Below are positions 1 to 10,702 of a DNA stretch of 64,000 bases, in pieces. This DNA comes from Lachnospiraceae bacterium (GTDB lineage: Bacteria > Bacillota > Clostridia > Lachnospirales > Lachnospiraceae): contig CAJTEY010000001.1 of the NCBI GenBank assembly GCA_910575775.1, positions 124,001-188,000 on the forward strand. Direction: 5' to 3'. The notes under the pieces were generated by a model that did no database searches, was not told the DNA's origin, and saw nothing but the letters and a program-made list of their open reading frames with translations. Both the position numbers and the translations under genes were made by a program. Numbering within the stretch: the stretch's first letter is position 1; each line of letters starts with the position of its first letter.

Positions 1-3000
1 AGATCACAGAGGAAAAGCTCCCTGCAGCGCTCTTGACACAGACTCCTGACTGGGTTGCTGACACTGTCTCCCAGCAGTGCGGTGATATCTCGGCCGTATT
101 TGCACCCAGGTATTATGCAATGGGTGATACCAGACCGTTTCTTGCCAAAGTGTCCGGTCTGAAAAAGGATTCCGGCAGAAAATATACCCTGACGCTCTCC
201 ATCGGTGAAAAAGCCGTGTCCAGCAACGAAATTGCTTCCGACAGCAATTATTATGATATGTACTATATCAGGAACATCCTGACGGATTCGTCCGGTGCGG
301 CCACAGACATCGCCATTACGGAAGATGCACCCTGCGAAGCCCAGGTCACCCTGACAGACCAGTACGGAAACATCTGGCTGAAACAGGACGCTCAGTTTAC
401 ATTTACCGCAGACATAGCCGGCTCACCCGTGGCTGAGACAAGATACATCAAGCCAAACGCCAAATCTGTGTACATCCAGATCGCCAATCTTCCCGCGTCC
501 TGTACCGAGGAGCAGATTTCCAGCGTGACTCTGGTTGATGCTGATGGAAAGAAGGCTGGAAAGGCCACCTCTCTCTCTCTTTATTCGAATAGCTACGATC
601 CGTATGAAGACTGTTTTGGTTACTACTATATCTCCGGCCTGACAACCAGCCTGCAGAGCCAGACGCTTTCCTGCACCATGTATTTTTCCAAATATCTGAC
701 GATGGGCATGTACAAGGCGGTCATTACCTGTACTGACCAGACCTCCTATACGGTAGAAAATACAGTATCGGTCGATAACACGGCCGTTTTGACTTATTTG
801 CATCCGGCAACCGATCCATACTACGACAATTACGGAGACTATCTGTATGTTACGCTTTCAGGTATCAACATCGATCCGACAAAAGTCCGCCCGGTTTTCT
901 ATCATGGCAACACCGTGATCTCGGAGTTTGTCAATGCCGTACCTGAAAATAACGAGGAAACATATCTCTACAAATTAAAGAAACTTCAAAAAAATGTGTA
1001 TTGGAATGCGGCCGGTTCCACAGATTATACCTATCGATTCGAGGCAGACCCCAGCTATGCTTTCATAGACATGATAAAAGACAAGCAGATCTCTCTGTCC
1101 GCATCATCAGAGGATTTTGTCTCCTTTGAACACTATAATTATAAGAAGGGCCTTTACGAAGTCAAAACTGACTCCACTGTCGACGAAGGCACGAAGGTTT
1201 CCGTATCTGTCTACAGCGACAGCAAATACGAAACCTGCATGGGCACTGCCGAAGATACCATCACTGAGGAAATGCTGTCCCTCGCATTTGCGGACAGCTC
1301 CGGGAACAGCTACGCGCCCCCGCAGAACAAGGCAGCATATTTCATATATGCCTACACGGACAAGAACGGAAAGGCGAAAACTTTTAACCATACCAACAGC
1401 ACTGTCAGATGGTATAACTACTCCACGGGCAGCAGCGGCGATGGCGCAAAATCAATATACTCCGACACCATCCGCTACCATGCGCAGCCATTAAAGAAAC
1501 TGTCCATGCACTTAGCAATTCCCGAGAAATACATATTTGCAAATGAGACAGTCACTGCGCAGATTTACAAAGGTCAGAATAGCATCGGCAGCAGTGTGAC
1601 ATTCACCAAAGGGAAAACCGCTGACGGCTATGTCAATCACACTGGCACATGGAGCGATTCCTCCGGCCTTTCCGAAGGTGTATATCGGGTGCAGTATATG
1701 GCAGGGGCGTCCGGCGCGCTCTCGCACGACCTCTATGTGTATGATGACAGCAAGTTTTACATGAATAACCAGTGGGCAGGCTCCTGGTCCAGCAGCAATA
1801 AAAGCGGAACTTATGTAGAATTTTCTTCCGAACAGCTTGCCGGCCATTATATTCACAAATATAACGGCAAAGTAACCAACGAGGCAGCGATGAGCTATTG
1901 GAACGACGGGGGCTTCCGGCTCGAGCTCTTTGACCTGCTGGGAGACCCGGTCACTGACTGGAAACTAGACCACGTCAGCTGGTCAGGTTCCAATTTCACC
2001 TTGTATCTGACAGGCCTTTCCCAGGAATACATCGGCGTGTATGCAAAGATCAGCAAAGCAGAAAAGCTGGGAATCAGACTGTCTTCCGGAACGGTACATT
2101 ACTCGGATACATACAACGCAAACGAAACATATGGCGTGTGGCATTCCCTGGGCAGCAGCGGCGTCTGGTTCAGCAGCGACGACACCAACACGAACGCTTA
2201 TTATGGTTTCAGTTCCTACGCATATCCTGTAACCGTAACGATCACCAGACCATATGACACAACTGTCATAGATACCTTTACAGTAAAAGAAGCGACGAAC
2301 AACAATTATTACTACTTTACCGCAGGCGATCTGCAAAAAACGGATCCCAAAGAAGCCTACCGCATGACAGCAGTAAATGCGGACGGCAGCCACGATTCCG
2401 AGATCGGCTATCTCGCTGTGAAAGGTGACACCACTGTCGTAAATGCGACAGGCGTAACACTGGACAAGACCACGCTGAATATGCAGCTTGCCCAGACGGA
2501 AACATTGACGGCTACGGTAAAACCCGACAATGCAACCAACAAAAATGTCACCTGGTCAAGCGACAATACCGCCGTTGCCACGGTTAATACAGCCGGCGTC
2601 GTGACGGCAGCCGGGACAGGTACCGCTAAAATCACAGCCACTACCCACAACGGTAAGACGGCGTCCTGTACCGTCCAGGTATATAACTATACGATAAACC
2701 ATACCTCTCTGCATTTCGACCTGTCCGCTGAGCCGGACCGGACAGAGGTTCTGAAGGTAAACGACGGTACTGCGGATATCAGCGATATCACCTGGAGCAG
2801 CAATGACGAGAGCGTTGTCACCGTATCCAGAGCCGGACTCGTAACCCCTGTCGGCGCAGGTACTGCCAAAATTCTGGCCGCAGTTAAGAACGGCCCTACG
2901 CTGACCTGCGACGTAACCGTAAGCAGAAATCAGCTGAACGGAGTCACCTTAAATATGAGCAGCTGTACCCTGTATCTGGATGCGCAGAATGCGCCGGTTT

Positions 3001-5903
3001 CCCAGATGCCGGATACCCAGCAGTTAAAGTTATTTGTGACACCAAGTGATGTCTCCATCGAGTCAGTCACCTGGGCATCCGACAAGCCGGCTGTCGCTTC
3101 GGTCGCAGAGAACGGAATCAATCCTCTGACCGCCGTTGTGACCGCACGCAGCAGAGGCGCCGCTAAAATAAGCGCCACTGTTACCACAAAATCAGGCTCG
3201 GAGACGGCTGTGTGCGAAGTTGTGGTAAAGACCGCCACAACTGTGGACGATGCCAGCCTTCCTACGGGACTGACGGCACTGACAAACGAACAGCTCACAC
3301 TGGCAGATGTAAAGCTTCCACAAGGCTGGACATGGCACGAGCCGTCCCGCAGCGTTTCTTTGAAACAGTTTGCCGGCGTGCAAAGCAAAAGCTTTCTGGC
3401 ACAGTACAATGACCCGCAGGACGCTGACGCAAAACCGTTTGAAAAAGATTTATCCGTGGCGTTCACCACTGTGACCGGCATTGCCATAGGCGCAGACAGC
3501 AGCTCTCTGCAGAAAGGCAAATCTTCACCACTGTCCGTGCTCTGGGACATCAACGGTGCACCGCTCGATCTCTCCGCATACGGCAGCCGGGTAGAATGGA
3601 CCATAGATAAACCGGCAGTTGCGAAGCTCAGCGCCGCCAGCGGATCAGAAGTAACCCTGGACGCTGTCGAAGCCGGAAATGCGACTGTAAAGGCACAGAT
3701 CAAATTTGCGGATAATAAACTGCTTAAAACACAGTTTAAAATCACAGTTACCGAAGGGGCACCCGCAGCAATACAGGTGACCGCCGTGGACGGTTTCTCC
3801 GCTGATGCACAGCAGAAACATGTGTACTACGGTACGATAAACACCACTGACGCCTCCAATACGGGCACGATCCATGTGACCGTCACAGGCGCAGATAAGC
3901 TGACGCTTAAAAACAACAACGCCAAGGTAATCAAAACCGACAAGCCGACGGCTGTCGAGGGCGGCTACAACATACCGCTCACCATGAAAGCCGCTGGCAT
4001 GGCAAAAATTACCCTGATCGCAAACGACGCCGCCAAGACACAGACCGAGATCCGTCTGCACGTGTCCGATGCGATGCCAAACGTCAGTGACACACCTGTC
4101 ACAATAAACCTGCAGCAGACCACAGGCACTGCATTTGCACTCTATCCGTGCACAGGATACCAGGTGACAAATGTCAGCCTTGCGGGAAGCGATGCCGGTA
4201 AGTTCACACTGAATACCGACGCCTCGCCGGAACAGTATGTGATCAAGGCAGCCGACGGCACGGCCACGGGAACATACAAACTTACTCTGCAGGGCACGGT
4301 AAAGGACGGAGCAAAAGAGTACAACTATGACAATGTGCCTCTTACCGTCAAGGTTGTCGATCAAAAACCGAAATTTAAGATCAAACAGACAGCAAAGGTA
4401 AATCTCTTCTATAAGAACTGGGAAAACAGCCGTTTAACGGTGACATCCGAGGAGACTCTGGATCGGGTGGAGCTGGCTGACTGTGATTTCACCGTCGAAA
4501 ATGTCAACGGTTCCCATGTCCTGAAAGCCAAAGGAGGCGGACTTGCCGCAGACTGCGATAAGAAGGGTACGCTGACCTTACATTTCAGCGGCTATAAAGA
4601 CATTACGGCAGACTTTACTGTTGGCGTGGAAAAGAAAGCGCCCGCATGTAAGTTCTCCAGCAAGACTGTAACGCTCTATCCCGATGCGGGGTTAAACAGC
4701 GCAATTTTGAATCCGACTGTCTATCAGCCAGACGGAAACCCCTACGCTGATGTAACGTATGAACTTGACAGCGCATCCAGCAAAGCCGGTTTCGCCCTGA
4801 TGAATGACGAGAAGGGGAACCTGCTGATCCAGTACACTGGAAAGGGCGGACAGAATGCATCCTATGGTACCACGTTCACACTGTCACACAGTACGTGGAC
4901 AAACGAGCTTGACGTACCGTTTACCGTTAAAGTGAGCAAAAACAAACCGGCTGCCAAGCTGGCCAAAACTACGCTGCAGCTCAACACAAACTCTGCATCC
5001 ATGGCTTATGACGCTGCGGCGACAGCAGTGATGTGGAAGGACGGCGCCGCATTTACACCCGCCGGGGTGAGCGTAAGCGCAGCAGACGGAAAGTCGCAGG
5101 CAGTCATCCAGACAGGCATTGTCTTCCAATATGACGGGGAGAGCCAACAGGTAATTGCCAGGCTGAACAACACGGCTGTGGCACCCGGCAGCTACAAATT
5201 CAAGGTAAATATCCGGGCAACCGATACGCTGACAGTAAGCACACCGCTCACCGTCAAAGTCACGGACACAGCTATGGATAAGGCAGTCAAGATATCCGCC
5301 AAAGGAAACATTGACGTATTAAACCGTGAAGGAACCTATGTGACGGTGACACCCTCACTGAAGTCTCTGAACGGAACCATAACCGGCGTGCGCCTTTCCG
5401 GCAGAGCAGCCCACCTGTTCCTTGCAGAGTGCGAAGACGGCAAAGTATTCATTTATGCCAAGCCAAATGCAGCGCTGATTACCAAGTACAACTATAAGGT
5501 AAAACTCGATCTCAACATTGAAAACGCAGCCGGAGATTCGATCCGCTACATGACGCCGGAGATCAATCTCAAATTAAAGCAGGGCAAGCCCAAGGCAGCA
5601 GTCTCTCCCAAGAGCCTCACCATATACAGCGGCACATCTCCTGCCATCACGCGCCGTATCACTGCCACACTGAAAGGACGCGAAACGGAACTGCCGATTG
5701 AGAACGTAGAACTGCTGAATGAAACTGACGCATTCCAATGCGATTATACAGATGCAGGAAACAACGGCCCTGTCATCACGTTGAGAAATACCGCTGAGAC
5801 AATTAAGGGCAAAACCTATAAGCTGCAGTTGAAAGTAACATTCCGCAGTCAGGCAGATAACGAAAAAGCTACTGTCATCCGCTATTCTGTCAAAGTAAAA
5901 TAG
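1..5903 (+). CDS. Giant secreted/surface protein with Big_2 Ig-like domains (5' partial)
   Basis: The reading frame is open from the first bases of the window, so the true start and any signal peptide lie upstream; at least 1966 residues are encoded here. Counting from the first in-frame TTG at 33, residues 1-800 are Tyr/Ser/Thr-rich beta-sandwich-like sequence without a family I can name. Three Big_2-type bacterial Ig domains follow (about 803-975 and 980-1070), with the typical pattern VTLDKTTLNM...TVKPDNATNKNVTWSSDN and G-T-A-K-I-T-A. The remaining ~880 residues are further repeats of about 90 residues ending in PLTVKV/PFTVKV. Big_2 domains are common in adhesins and secreted enzymes of Firmicutes. 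There is no LPXTG motif or C-terminal membrane anchor; the protein ends RYSVKVK. No catalytic module is visible, so a structural or adhesive role is an inference. It is convergent with nadE and followed by a terminator. Confidence 0.8.
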   Translation, partial: ITEEKLPAALLTQTPDWVADTVSQQCGDISAVFAPRYYAMGDTRPFLAKVSGLKKDSGRKYTLTLSIGEKAVSSNEIASDSNYYDMYYIRNILTDSSGAATDIAITEDAPCEAQVTLTDQYGNIWLKQDAQFTFTADIAGSPVAETRYIKPNAKSVYIQIANLPASCTEEQISSVTLVDADGKKAGKATSLSLYSNSYDPYEDCFGYYYISGLTTSLQSQTLSCTMYFSKYLTMGMYKAVITCTDQTSYTVENTVSVDNTAVLTYLHPATDPYYDNYGDYLYVTLSGINIDPTKVRPVFYHGNTVISEFVNAVPENNEETYLYKLKKLQKNVYWNAAGSTDYTYRFEADPSYAFIDMIKDKQISLSASSEDFVSFEHYNYKKGLYEVKTDSTVDEGTKVSVSVYSDSKYETCMGTAEDTITEEMLSLAFADSSGNSYAPPQNKAAYFIYAYTDKNGKAKTFNHTNSTVRWYNYSTGSSGDGAKSIYSDTIRYHAQPLKKLSMHLAIPEKYIFANETVTAQIYKGQNSIGSSVTFTKGKTADGYVNHTGTWSDSSGLSEGVYRVQYMAGASGALSHDLYVYDDSKFYMNNQWAGSWSSSNKSGTYVEFSSEQLAGHYIHKYNGKVTNEAAMSYWNDGGFRLELFDLLGDPVTDWKLDHVSWSGSNFTLYLTGLSQEYIGVYAKISKAEKLGIRLSSGTVHYSDTYNANETYGVWHSLGSSGVWFSSDDTNTNAYYGFSSYAYPVTVTITRPYDTTVIDTFTVKEATNNNYYYFTAGDLQKTDPKEAYRMTAVNADGSHDSEIGYLAVKGDTTVVNATGVTLDKTTLNMQLAQTETLTATVKPDNATNKNVTWSSDNTAVATVNTAGVVTAAGTGTAKITATTHNGKTASCTVQVYNYTINHTSLHFDLSAEPDRTEVLKVNDGTADISDITWSSNDESVVTVSRAGLVTPVGAGTAKILAAVKNGPTLTCDVTVSRNQLNGVTLNMSSCTLYLDAQNAPVSQMPDTQQLKLFVTPSDVSIESVTWASDKPAVASVAENGINPLTAVVTARSRGAAKISATVTTKSGSETAVCEVVVKTATTVDDASLPTGLTALTNEQLTLADVKLPQGWTWHEPSRSVSLKQFAGVQSKSFLAQYNDPQDADAKPFEKDLSVAFTTVTGIAIGADSSSLQKGKSSPLSVLWDINGAPLDLSAYGSRVEWTIDKPAVAKLSAASGSEVTLDAVEAGNATVKAQIKFADNKLLKTQFKITVTEGAPAAIQVTAVDGFSADAQQKHVYYGTINTTDASNTGTIHVTVTGADKLTLKNNNAKVIKTDKPTAVEGGYNIPLTMKAAGMAKITLIANDAAKTQTEIRLHVSDAMPNVSDTPVTINLQQTTGTAFALYPCTGYQVTNVSLAGSDAGKFTLNTDASPEQYVIKAADGTATGTYKLTLQGTVKDGAKEYNYDNVPLTVKVVDQKPKFKIKQTAKVNLFYKNWENSRLTVTSEETLDRVELADCDFTVENVNGSHVLKAKGGGLAADCDKKGTLTLHFSGYKDITADFTVGVEKKAPACKFSSKTVTLYPDAGLNSAILNPTVYQPDGNPYADVTYELDSASSKAGFALMNDEKGNLLIQYTGKGGQNASYGTTFTLSHSTWTNELDVPFTVKVSKNKPAAKLAKTTLQLNTNSASMAYDAAATAVMWKDGAAFTPAGVSVSAADGKSQAVIQTGIVFQYDGESQQVIARLNNTAVAPGSYKFKVNIRATDTLTVSTPLTVKVTDTAMDKAVKISAKGNIDVLNREGTYVTVTPSLKSLNGTITGVRLSGRAAHLFLAECEDGKVFIYAKPNAALITKYNYKVKLDLNIENAAGDSIRYMTPEINLKLKQGKPKAAVSPKSLTIYSGTSPAITRRITATLKGRETELPIENVELLNETDAFQCDYTDAGNNGPVITLRNTAETIKGKTYKLQLKVTFRSQADNEKATVIRYSVKVK

Positions 5904-5940
5904 AGCAATACCTGTGACAACTAAAAGCAGGAAACACGCA

Positions 5941-5984
5941 AGCAGGCAGTTGATCCATCCCGGATTGACTGCCTGCTTTCCTTG
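5941..5984 (+). terminator. Intrinsic terminator after the Ig-like protein
   Basis: A perfect 10-bp stem, AGCAGGCAGT (5941-5950) with ACTGCCTGCT (5968-5977), is followed by TTCCTTG. A second small hairpin, CCGATG-atc-CATCGG, then leads into TTCTTTTTC near 6000-6025. Together they separate this gene from the convergent nadE. Confidence 0.65.
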
Positions 5985-6026
5985 AAAAATCTATCTTTCC
6001 TCCGATGATCCATCGGTTCTTTTTCT

Positions 6027-7937
6027 CTACAACTCCTTAAGCTGCGCAAGCCACACCGCCGCGCTGGCGTCCGAAGGCATCCGCAGATCCCCTCTTGGTG
6101 AGAGCGCCACGCTTCCCACCTTCGGGCCGTCCGGCAGACAGGAGCGCTTAAACTGCTGGGCAAAAAACCGCTGATAAAAGATCTTTAACCACTTCAGTAT
6201 GACATCCTCGTCATAAATCCCGGCAAATGCCATGCGCGCCACCCGGTAAACCTTCGCCGGCTCAAAGCCGCAGCGGAGCATATAGTACAAAAAGAAATCG
6301 TGCAGCTCGTAAGGACCCACCAGGTCTTCCGTCTTCTGGGAAATCACCCCGTCCACAGGCGGCAGAAGCTCAGGACTCACGGGTGTGTCCAAAATATCCA
6401 GCAAAAGCTTCTTGAGCGTCTCATCATCACAGGTGTCCGCATAGTAGCGCACCAGATGCCGCACCAGTGTCTTAGGCACGCCCGCATTCACACCGTACAT
6501 GGACATATGATCTCCATTGTAAGTGGCCCAGCCAAGAGCAAGCTCAGACATATCCCCCGTGCCAATCACCAGACCTCCTGTCTGGTTGGCGATATCCATC
6601 AGCACCTGGGTCCGCTCTCTGGCCTGTCCGTTCTCGTAGGTAACGTCGTGGCAGCCGCTGTTCTGTCCGATATCCCCAAAGTGCACATTCACTGCCTCCC
6701 TGATGTCCACCTCCCGCAGACTCGTCCCCAGAAGCTGCGCCAGTCTGCAGGCATTGTCGTATGTTCTGTCGGTGGTGCCAAAGCAGGGCATGGTAACTGA
6801 TGTTATTTTATTCCGCTCCATACCGAGCAGATCAAAAGCCCGCACCGTCACCAAAAGCGCAAGTGTGGAATCGAGACCGCCGGAAATGCCCAGCACCGCC
6901 GACTGGCAGCCGGTATGCTCATACCTCTTTTTCAGACCGTGGGACTGGATGGACAAAATCTCATCGCAGCGCGCTTCCCGCTCCTTCGCCTGATCCGGCA
7001 CAAAAGGTCTCGCCGAAAACCGTCTTTCCAGAAAAGTCTCTTCCTCCTCCATGTGCACGGGCAGTATTGTATGTTCTCTCGTATTTTCTCCCTGATAGGT
7101 GCTCATCCTCCGGCGCTCATGGGAAAGCCTGTGAATATCCAGATCCGCATAAATTGCACCCGTTTCAAACCGTTTTGCCTGCGCCAGCACCGTTCCATTC
7201 TCCGCAATGATATTGTGGCCGCCGAAAACCAGATCCTGTGTGGATTCCCCCTCCCCGGCTGAACTGTAAACATAAGCGGCAATCTGTCTCGCGCTCGCAG
7301 ACTTCACAAGCATCTCGCGATAAACATCCTTCCCCACCGTCTCATTGGACGCGGAAAGATTGACAATCACCGTTGCCCCGGCCAGCGCATGGGCTGTCGC
7401 GGGAGATTCCGGCGCCCAGATGTCCTCACAGATCTCACAGCCCACGGTGAGTCCCCGCACCGCATCTACCTGGAAAAGAATATCGGTTCCAAAAGGAATT
7501 TCCTTTCCCTCGTTCAAGAACGGCTCCGGCCGGAAATTTCCCGGCTCAAAGTGTCTTGTCTCATAAAACTCCGCGTAAGAAGGGATAGTCCGCTTCGGAA
7601 TGAAGGCCAGAATCTCTCCGTCCTGCAGGACAGCCGCCACATTGTACAGCTTATGATTCCTTACCAGGGGCAGCCCCACAAAGACAAGGGCATCGCTGTC
7701 CTCTGTAGCCGCCGCCACCTCCGACAGCGCATCCATAGTCTGCGTCAGCAGAAGTTCCTGCAAAAACAGATCTCCACAGGTGTAGCCGGTAAGGCACAAT
7801 TCCGGGAAGACAATCAGCCTGGCGCCACGTCCCACTGCCTCCTCGATCCCCTTACCGATTTCCCTGGCGTTGTAATGAGGGTCTGCCACCTTAATTTTCG
7901 GCGTTACCGCCGCTGCTTTTATAAATCCCTGTTTCAT
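6027..7937 (-). CDS. nadE: Glutamine-dependent NAD+ synthetase
   Basis: Cytosolic enzyme for the last step of NAD+ synthesis: ATP-dependent amidation of nicotinic acid adenine dinucleotide, using ammonia released from glutamine. The 636-residue protein has the two-domain layout of the long NadE form. The N-terminal nitrilase-fold glutaminase (about 1-280) carries a Glu-Lys-Cys triad: E46 in FPELCLTGY, K115 in IPKRTIPSY and C170 in GCEICEDIW. The C-terminal ATP-pyrophosphatase synthetase domain has the P-loop ISGGLDST, followed by the conserved GTGDMSELALGWATYNGDHM. Length and domain order are normal. It appears monocistronic, with about 200 bp of T-rich non-coding sequence upstream (hslO lies on the same strand beyond it). 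The start ATG at 7937 begins the conserved N terminus (GFIKAAAVTP). Confidence 0.97.
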   Translation of the reverse strand: MKQGFIKAAAVTPKIKVADPHYNAREIGKGIEEAVGRGARLIVFPELCLTGYTCGDLFLQELLLTQTMDALSEVAAATEDSDALVFVGLPLVRNHKLYNVAAVLQDGEILAFIPKRTIPSYAEFYETRHFEPGNFRPEPFLNEGKEIPFGTDILFQVDAVRGLTVGCEICEDIWAPESPATAHALAGATVIVNLSASNETVGKDVYREMLVKSASARQIAAYVYSSAGEGESTQDLVFGGHNIIAENGTVLAQAKRFETGAIYADLDIHRLSHERRRMSTYQGENTREHTILPVHMEEEETFLERRFSARPFVPDQAKEREARCDEILSIQSHGLKKRYEHTGCQSAVLGISGGLDSTLALLVTVRAFDLLGMERNKITSVTMPCFGTTDRTYDNACRLAQLLGTSLREVDIREAVNVHFGDIGQNSGCHDVTYENGQARERTQVLMDIANQTGGLVIGTGDMSELALGWATYNGDHMSMYGVNAGVPKTLVRHLVRYYADTCDDETLKKLLLDILDTPVSPELLPPVDGVISQKTEDLVGPYELHDFFLYYMLRCGFEPAKVYRVARMAFAGIYDEDVILKWLKIFYQRFFAQQFKRSCLPDGPKVGSVALSPRGDLRMPSDASAAVWLAQLKEL

Positions 7938-8143
7938 ATCCTGTCAGCCCTTTCTCCTTCCCCTTTTTTCGTCTTCACGCTTATATTAAGTCTTGATTTA
8001 TCTTTCTATGCTTCCTGCGTTTTACTTTCTCTTTTTACGCCATTCCTTTTTTAGATACACTCATTTTCCCCGTTTTCTCTGTTTTCTATCCGCTTTCCTG
8101 CAATCACGGCGCTATATATCAAATCTTGTTTTAATTTTTTGGA

Positions 8144-9028
8144 TTATTGGGCCTTTCCTGCCTTCATCAGTCGTTCCACTTCCTGCACTGAGAACACGTA
8201 GTTCTTGTTGCAGAAATGGCAGTGCAGCTCCACCTCTTTCCCCTCGCTGATCATTTCCTGTAAATCTTTTTCTCCGAGGCTTAAGAGTACCTTCTCCACC
8301 CGTTCCCTGCTGCAGTCACACCGAAAACTCACCGGCATCCTGTCCGTAATCTCCAGACCAAACTCTCCCAGCACACTCTCCAGAATCTCCTCTGGCGTCT
8401 TTCCCGCCTCCAGTAATTCTGTAACAGACGTTATTTTTGTCAGTTTTTCTTCCAGACGGCTGATTACCTCCTCCGAGGTAAAGGGCATCAGTTGTACGAC
8501 AAAACCGCCCGCCTGCCGCACAGTATTATCCCGGTTCATCAGAACGCCCAGCGCCACCACAGACGGTATCTGCTCGGAAGCCGCAAAATAATAGGTCAGA
8601 TCATCGGCGATCTCCCCTGTCTGCAAGGTAACCGTGGAAGCGTAAGGCTCCTTTAATCCCATATCCTTCATCACATGCAGGACGCCCGCGCCGATCACAC
8701 CGCCCACATCCAGCTTTCCCGCGCTGTTCGGCGGCATCATCGCCTGCGGATTGTCCGCGTAGCCTTTCACGTGGCCTGCGGCATCCGCCGTCGCTGTAAG
8801 ACCGTGTACCGGTCCGGTTCCCCGGATCTGCAGGGTGAGAATGTCCTTCTCTCCCTTGAGCATACTGCCCATCATGAGCGCGCCCGTCATCAGCCTTCCA
8901 AGCGCCGCCGTCACCACAGGGCTTGCGTTGTGGGCCGCCCGCGCTTCTTCCGTCAATTCTTTTGTATTCACCGCAAAAGCGCGTATCTGCGCGCCCGCCG
9001 CCGTGGCACGTACCATATAATCTCCCAT
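8144..9028 (-). CDS. hslO: Hsp33 redox-regulated holdase chaperone
   Basis: Cytosolic chaperone that binds unfolding proteins during oxidative stress when its zinc site is oxidised. The 294-residue length is normal. The N-terminal core begins GDYMVRATAAGAQIRAFA, close to the family consensus. The C-terminal redox switch has the diagnostic CXC and CXXC pair: C237/C239 in FRCDCS and C270/C273 in LHCHFCNKNY, the four zinc ligands. The start at 9028 is preceded by AAAGGTG at suitable spacing and matches the family N terminus; a second ATG four codons on also has a GGGAG but would clip conserved residues. It follows the glycosyltransferase at 9131 on the same strand with a ~100-bp gap, so it may be co-transcribed. 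Confidence 0.96.
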   Translation of the reverse strand: MGDYMVRATAAGAQIRAFAVNTKELTEEARAAHNASPVVTAALGRLMTGALMMGSMLKGEKDILTLQIRGTGPVHGLTATADAAGHVKGYADNPQAMMPPNSAGKLDVGGVIGAGVLHVMKDMGLKEPYASTVTLQTGEIADDLTYYFAASEQIPSVVALGVLMNRDNTVRQAGGFVVQLMPFTSEEVISRLEEKLTKITSVTELLEAGKTPEEILESVLGEFGLEITDRMPVSFRCDCSRERVEKVLLSLGEKDLQEMISEGKEVELHCHFCNKNYVFSVQEVERLMKAGKAQ

Positions 9029-9130
9029 ATTGTCTGCACCTTTCCCATCTATGTTATATCATCAGCTCTATTTCGATATACTTCCTCGTCTTGCCGTACG
9101 TCCGGCAAGACCGCTTATGGATGTCCCCGA

Positions 9131-10657
9131 CTATTTCCCCGCCGTTTTCTTCTCCCAGATTTCCACTCCTGTTTCGTCCTTGGTCTGTACCATCATATAA
9201 TTTTCCTCAAGCAGATGTTCCAATGCCTCGTCCATGCCCATGTGAATCCGCAGACAATAAATTCGGTCATAGGAGAGCAGTTCTTCCACAGACACCTGCG
9301 CGTAATTGGGGTAAAGCCTTGTCTCCTGCTCACTGTGCACCATGCTGTCCACAATATGCGCCGGCGCGCCGTACCCTCTTTTTTCAAAATAATACTCGAT
9401 AAATCCATCCAACGCACAAAACTCGTTGGAGCCCACAAACAGTGCATTTTCTTCCCATATGCCACCTTCATTGGCAAGATAGTCCGCCGCCTCACGGTAT
9501 GGTTCCATGGGCTTTCTGATGGATCGGTACGCATCGCGGTAGCTGACGGCAAAAGATACCAGCAAAAGTGAAATGACTGCAGTCCGCACCGTCCATACAA
9601 CTGGTTTTTTCGGAAATTTTTCCGCCAGATCAAGTATATAGTCGATTCCCAATGCCGTGATCAGCAGAATCTGGGGCTGTACAACCGTAAAATATCGTTC
9701 CACAAACAGACCGCCCTCCGGATAAATGTACTTGCTGAACACGAAAACAAATCCGATCATCCAGCCCGTAACCGCCACGCAAAGCGCTGAAAGCAGCGCC
9801 CCTGTCCTTTCCCCGGCATACGATTTTCGCATCACGTACAACGCCCTGCCGGCAAGAAATGCCCAGGTAAGCAGACATATATACCAGAGAACGCGATTGC
9901 CGCTCAAGTAAAATAAAACCGTCCAGAGCATGTCTTTCCACTCCGGCGCCTCGCTCCAATAATTATCTAATCCCCAGCTTTTATAGTAAAAAGATGCAAC
10001 AAGCCACGGAAAATAGATGAGACAGCCCGGAACATAACATAAAAGGTGTTTCCATGATACCTTTCGCAGCATCACAAGCGTCAGATCAATCACCCCGTAA
10101 AAGAAAAGCAGGATGCAGGCAAACCAGTGCGTCCAGAAGCAAAACGCCACAGCCACGCCATATAAAACCATCCGCTTCGCATCCGGCTTCTGCATCTTGC
10201 CGATAAAAGCATAAAGCACCAGGGCGGACAGGAAGAATGCCATGGCATAGCATCTGATCTCCCAAGCCGCCTGCCAGAGCAGGACATTTGACGAAGCCCC
10301 CAGACACAGGGCGATAAATCCTGCCCTTTTTCCTTTCAGCCGTCCTGCAGATAAGGCCAGAAATACAATTCCAGCCAGACAAAACAAAATAGAGGGAATC
10401 AGCAGATATTTCTCACCGTATGGCATAATCCGATAAGTCACATACAGCAGCATTGGATATAGCGGCAAGTTATTTTCCCGATACAGATACGTATTTAATA
10501 CCTGCGGTATACTTAACCCGTCCTTAATGAATCCTATGGACGCCATTTCGTCCGCCCAAAAAGACTGGCAGTTCCCGTTTGCAAAGGCAAAAACACCCAT
10601 CCAAAGCAAAAGCAGAACACCCGGAATCCAATATTTTCTCTCTATTATATTTTTCAT
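9131..10657 (-). CDS. Polytopic membrane glycosyltransferase (GT39/ArnT-like)
   Basis: A 508-residue membrane protein with about ten predicted hydrophobic segments, starting with a signal-anchor-like helix (residues 9-27). Just after it comes SFWADEMAS; an Asp-Glu pair in the first extracytoplasmic loop is the catalytic signature of GT-C enzymes of the PMT/ArnT type, which take sugars from polyprenyl-phosphate donors. The last ~110 residues are soluble and include a WEENALFVGSNEF segment, as expected for an external C-terminal domain. The acceptor cannot be told from sequence; cell-wall polymers or surface proteins are plausible. It is preceded by the SAM methyltransferase and followed by hslO, with no clear functional link. 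The ribosome site is weak. Confidence 0.75.
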   Translation of the reverse strand: MKNIIERKYWIPGVLLLLWMGVFAFANGNCQSFWADEMASIGFIKDGLSIPQVLNTYLYRENNLPLYPMLLYVTYRIMPYGEKYLLIPSILFCLAGIVFLALSAGRLKGKRAGFIALCLGASSNVLLWQAAWEIRCYAMAFFLSALVLYAFIGKMQKPDAKRMVLYGVAVAFCFWTHWFACILLFFYGVIDLTLVMLRKVSWKHLLCYVPGCLIYFPWLVASFYYKSWGLDNYWSEAPEWKDMLWTVLFYLSGNRVLWYICLLTWAFLAGRALYVMRKSYAGERTGALLSALCVAVTGWMIGFVFVFSKYIYPEGGLFVERYFTVVQPQILLITALGIDYILDLAEKFPKKPVVWTVRTAVISLLLVSFAVSYRDAYRSIRKPMEPYREAADYLANEGGIWEENALFVGSNEFCALDGFIEYYFEKRGYGAPAHIVDSMVHSEQETRLYPNYAQVSVEELLSYDRIYCLRIHMGMDEALEHLLEENYMMVQTKDETGVEIWEKKTAGK

Positions 10658-10702
10658 AGCCTGTCAATCCCCTGTCGTCTGTCATTTCAGTAACATATGT
10701 TT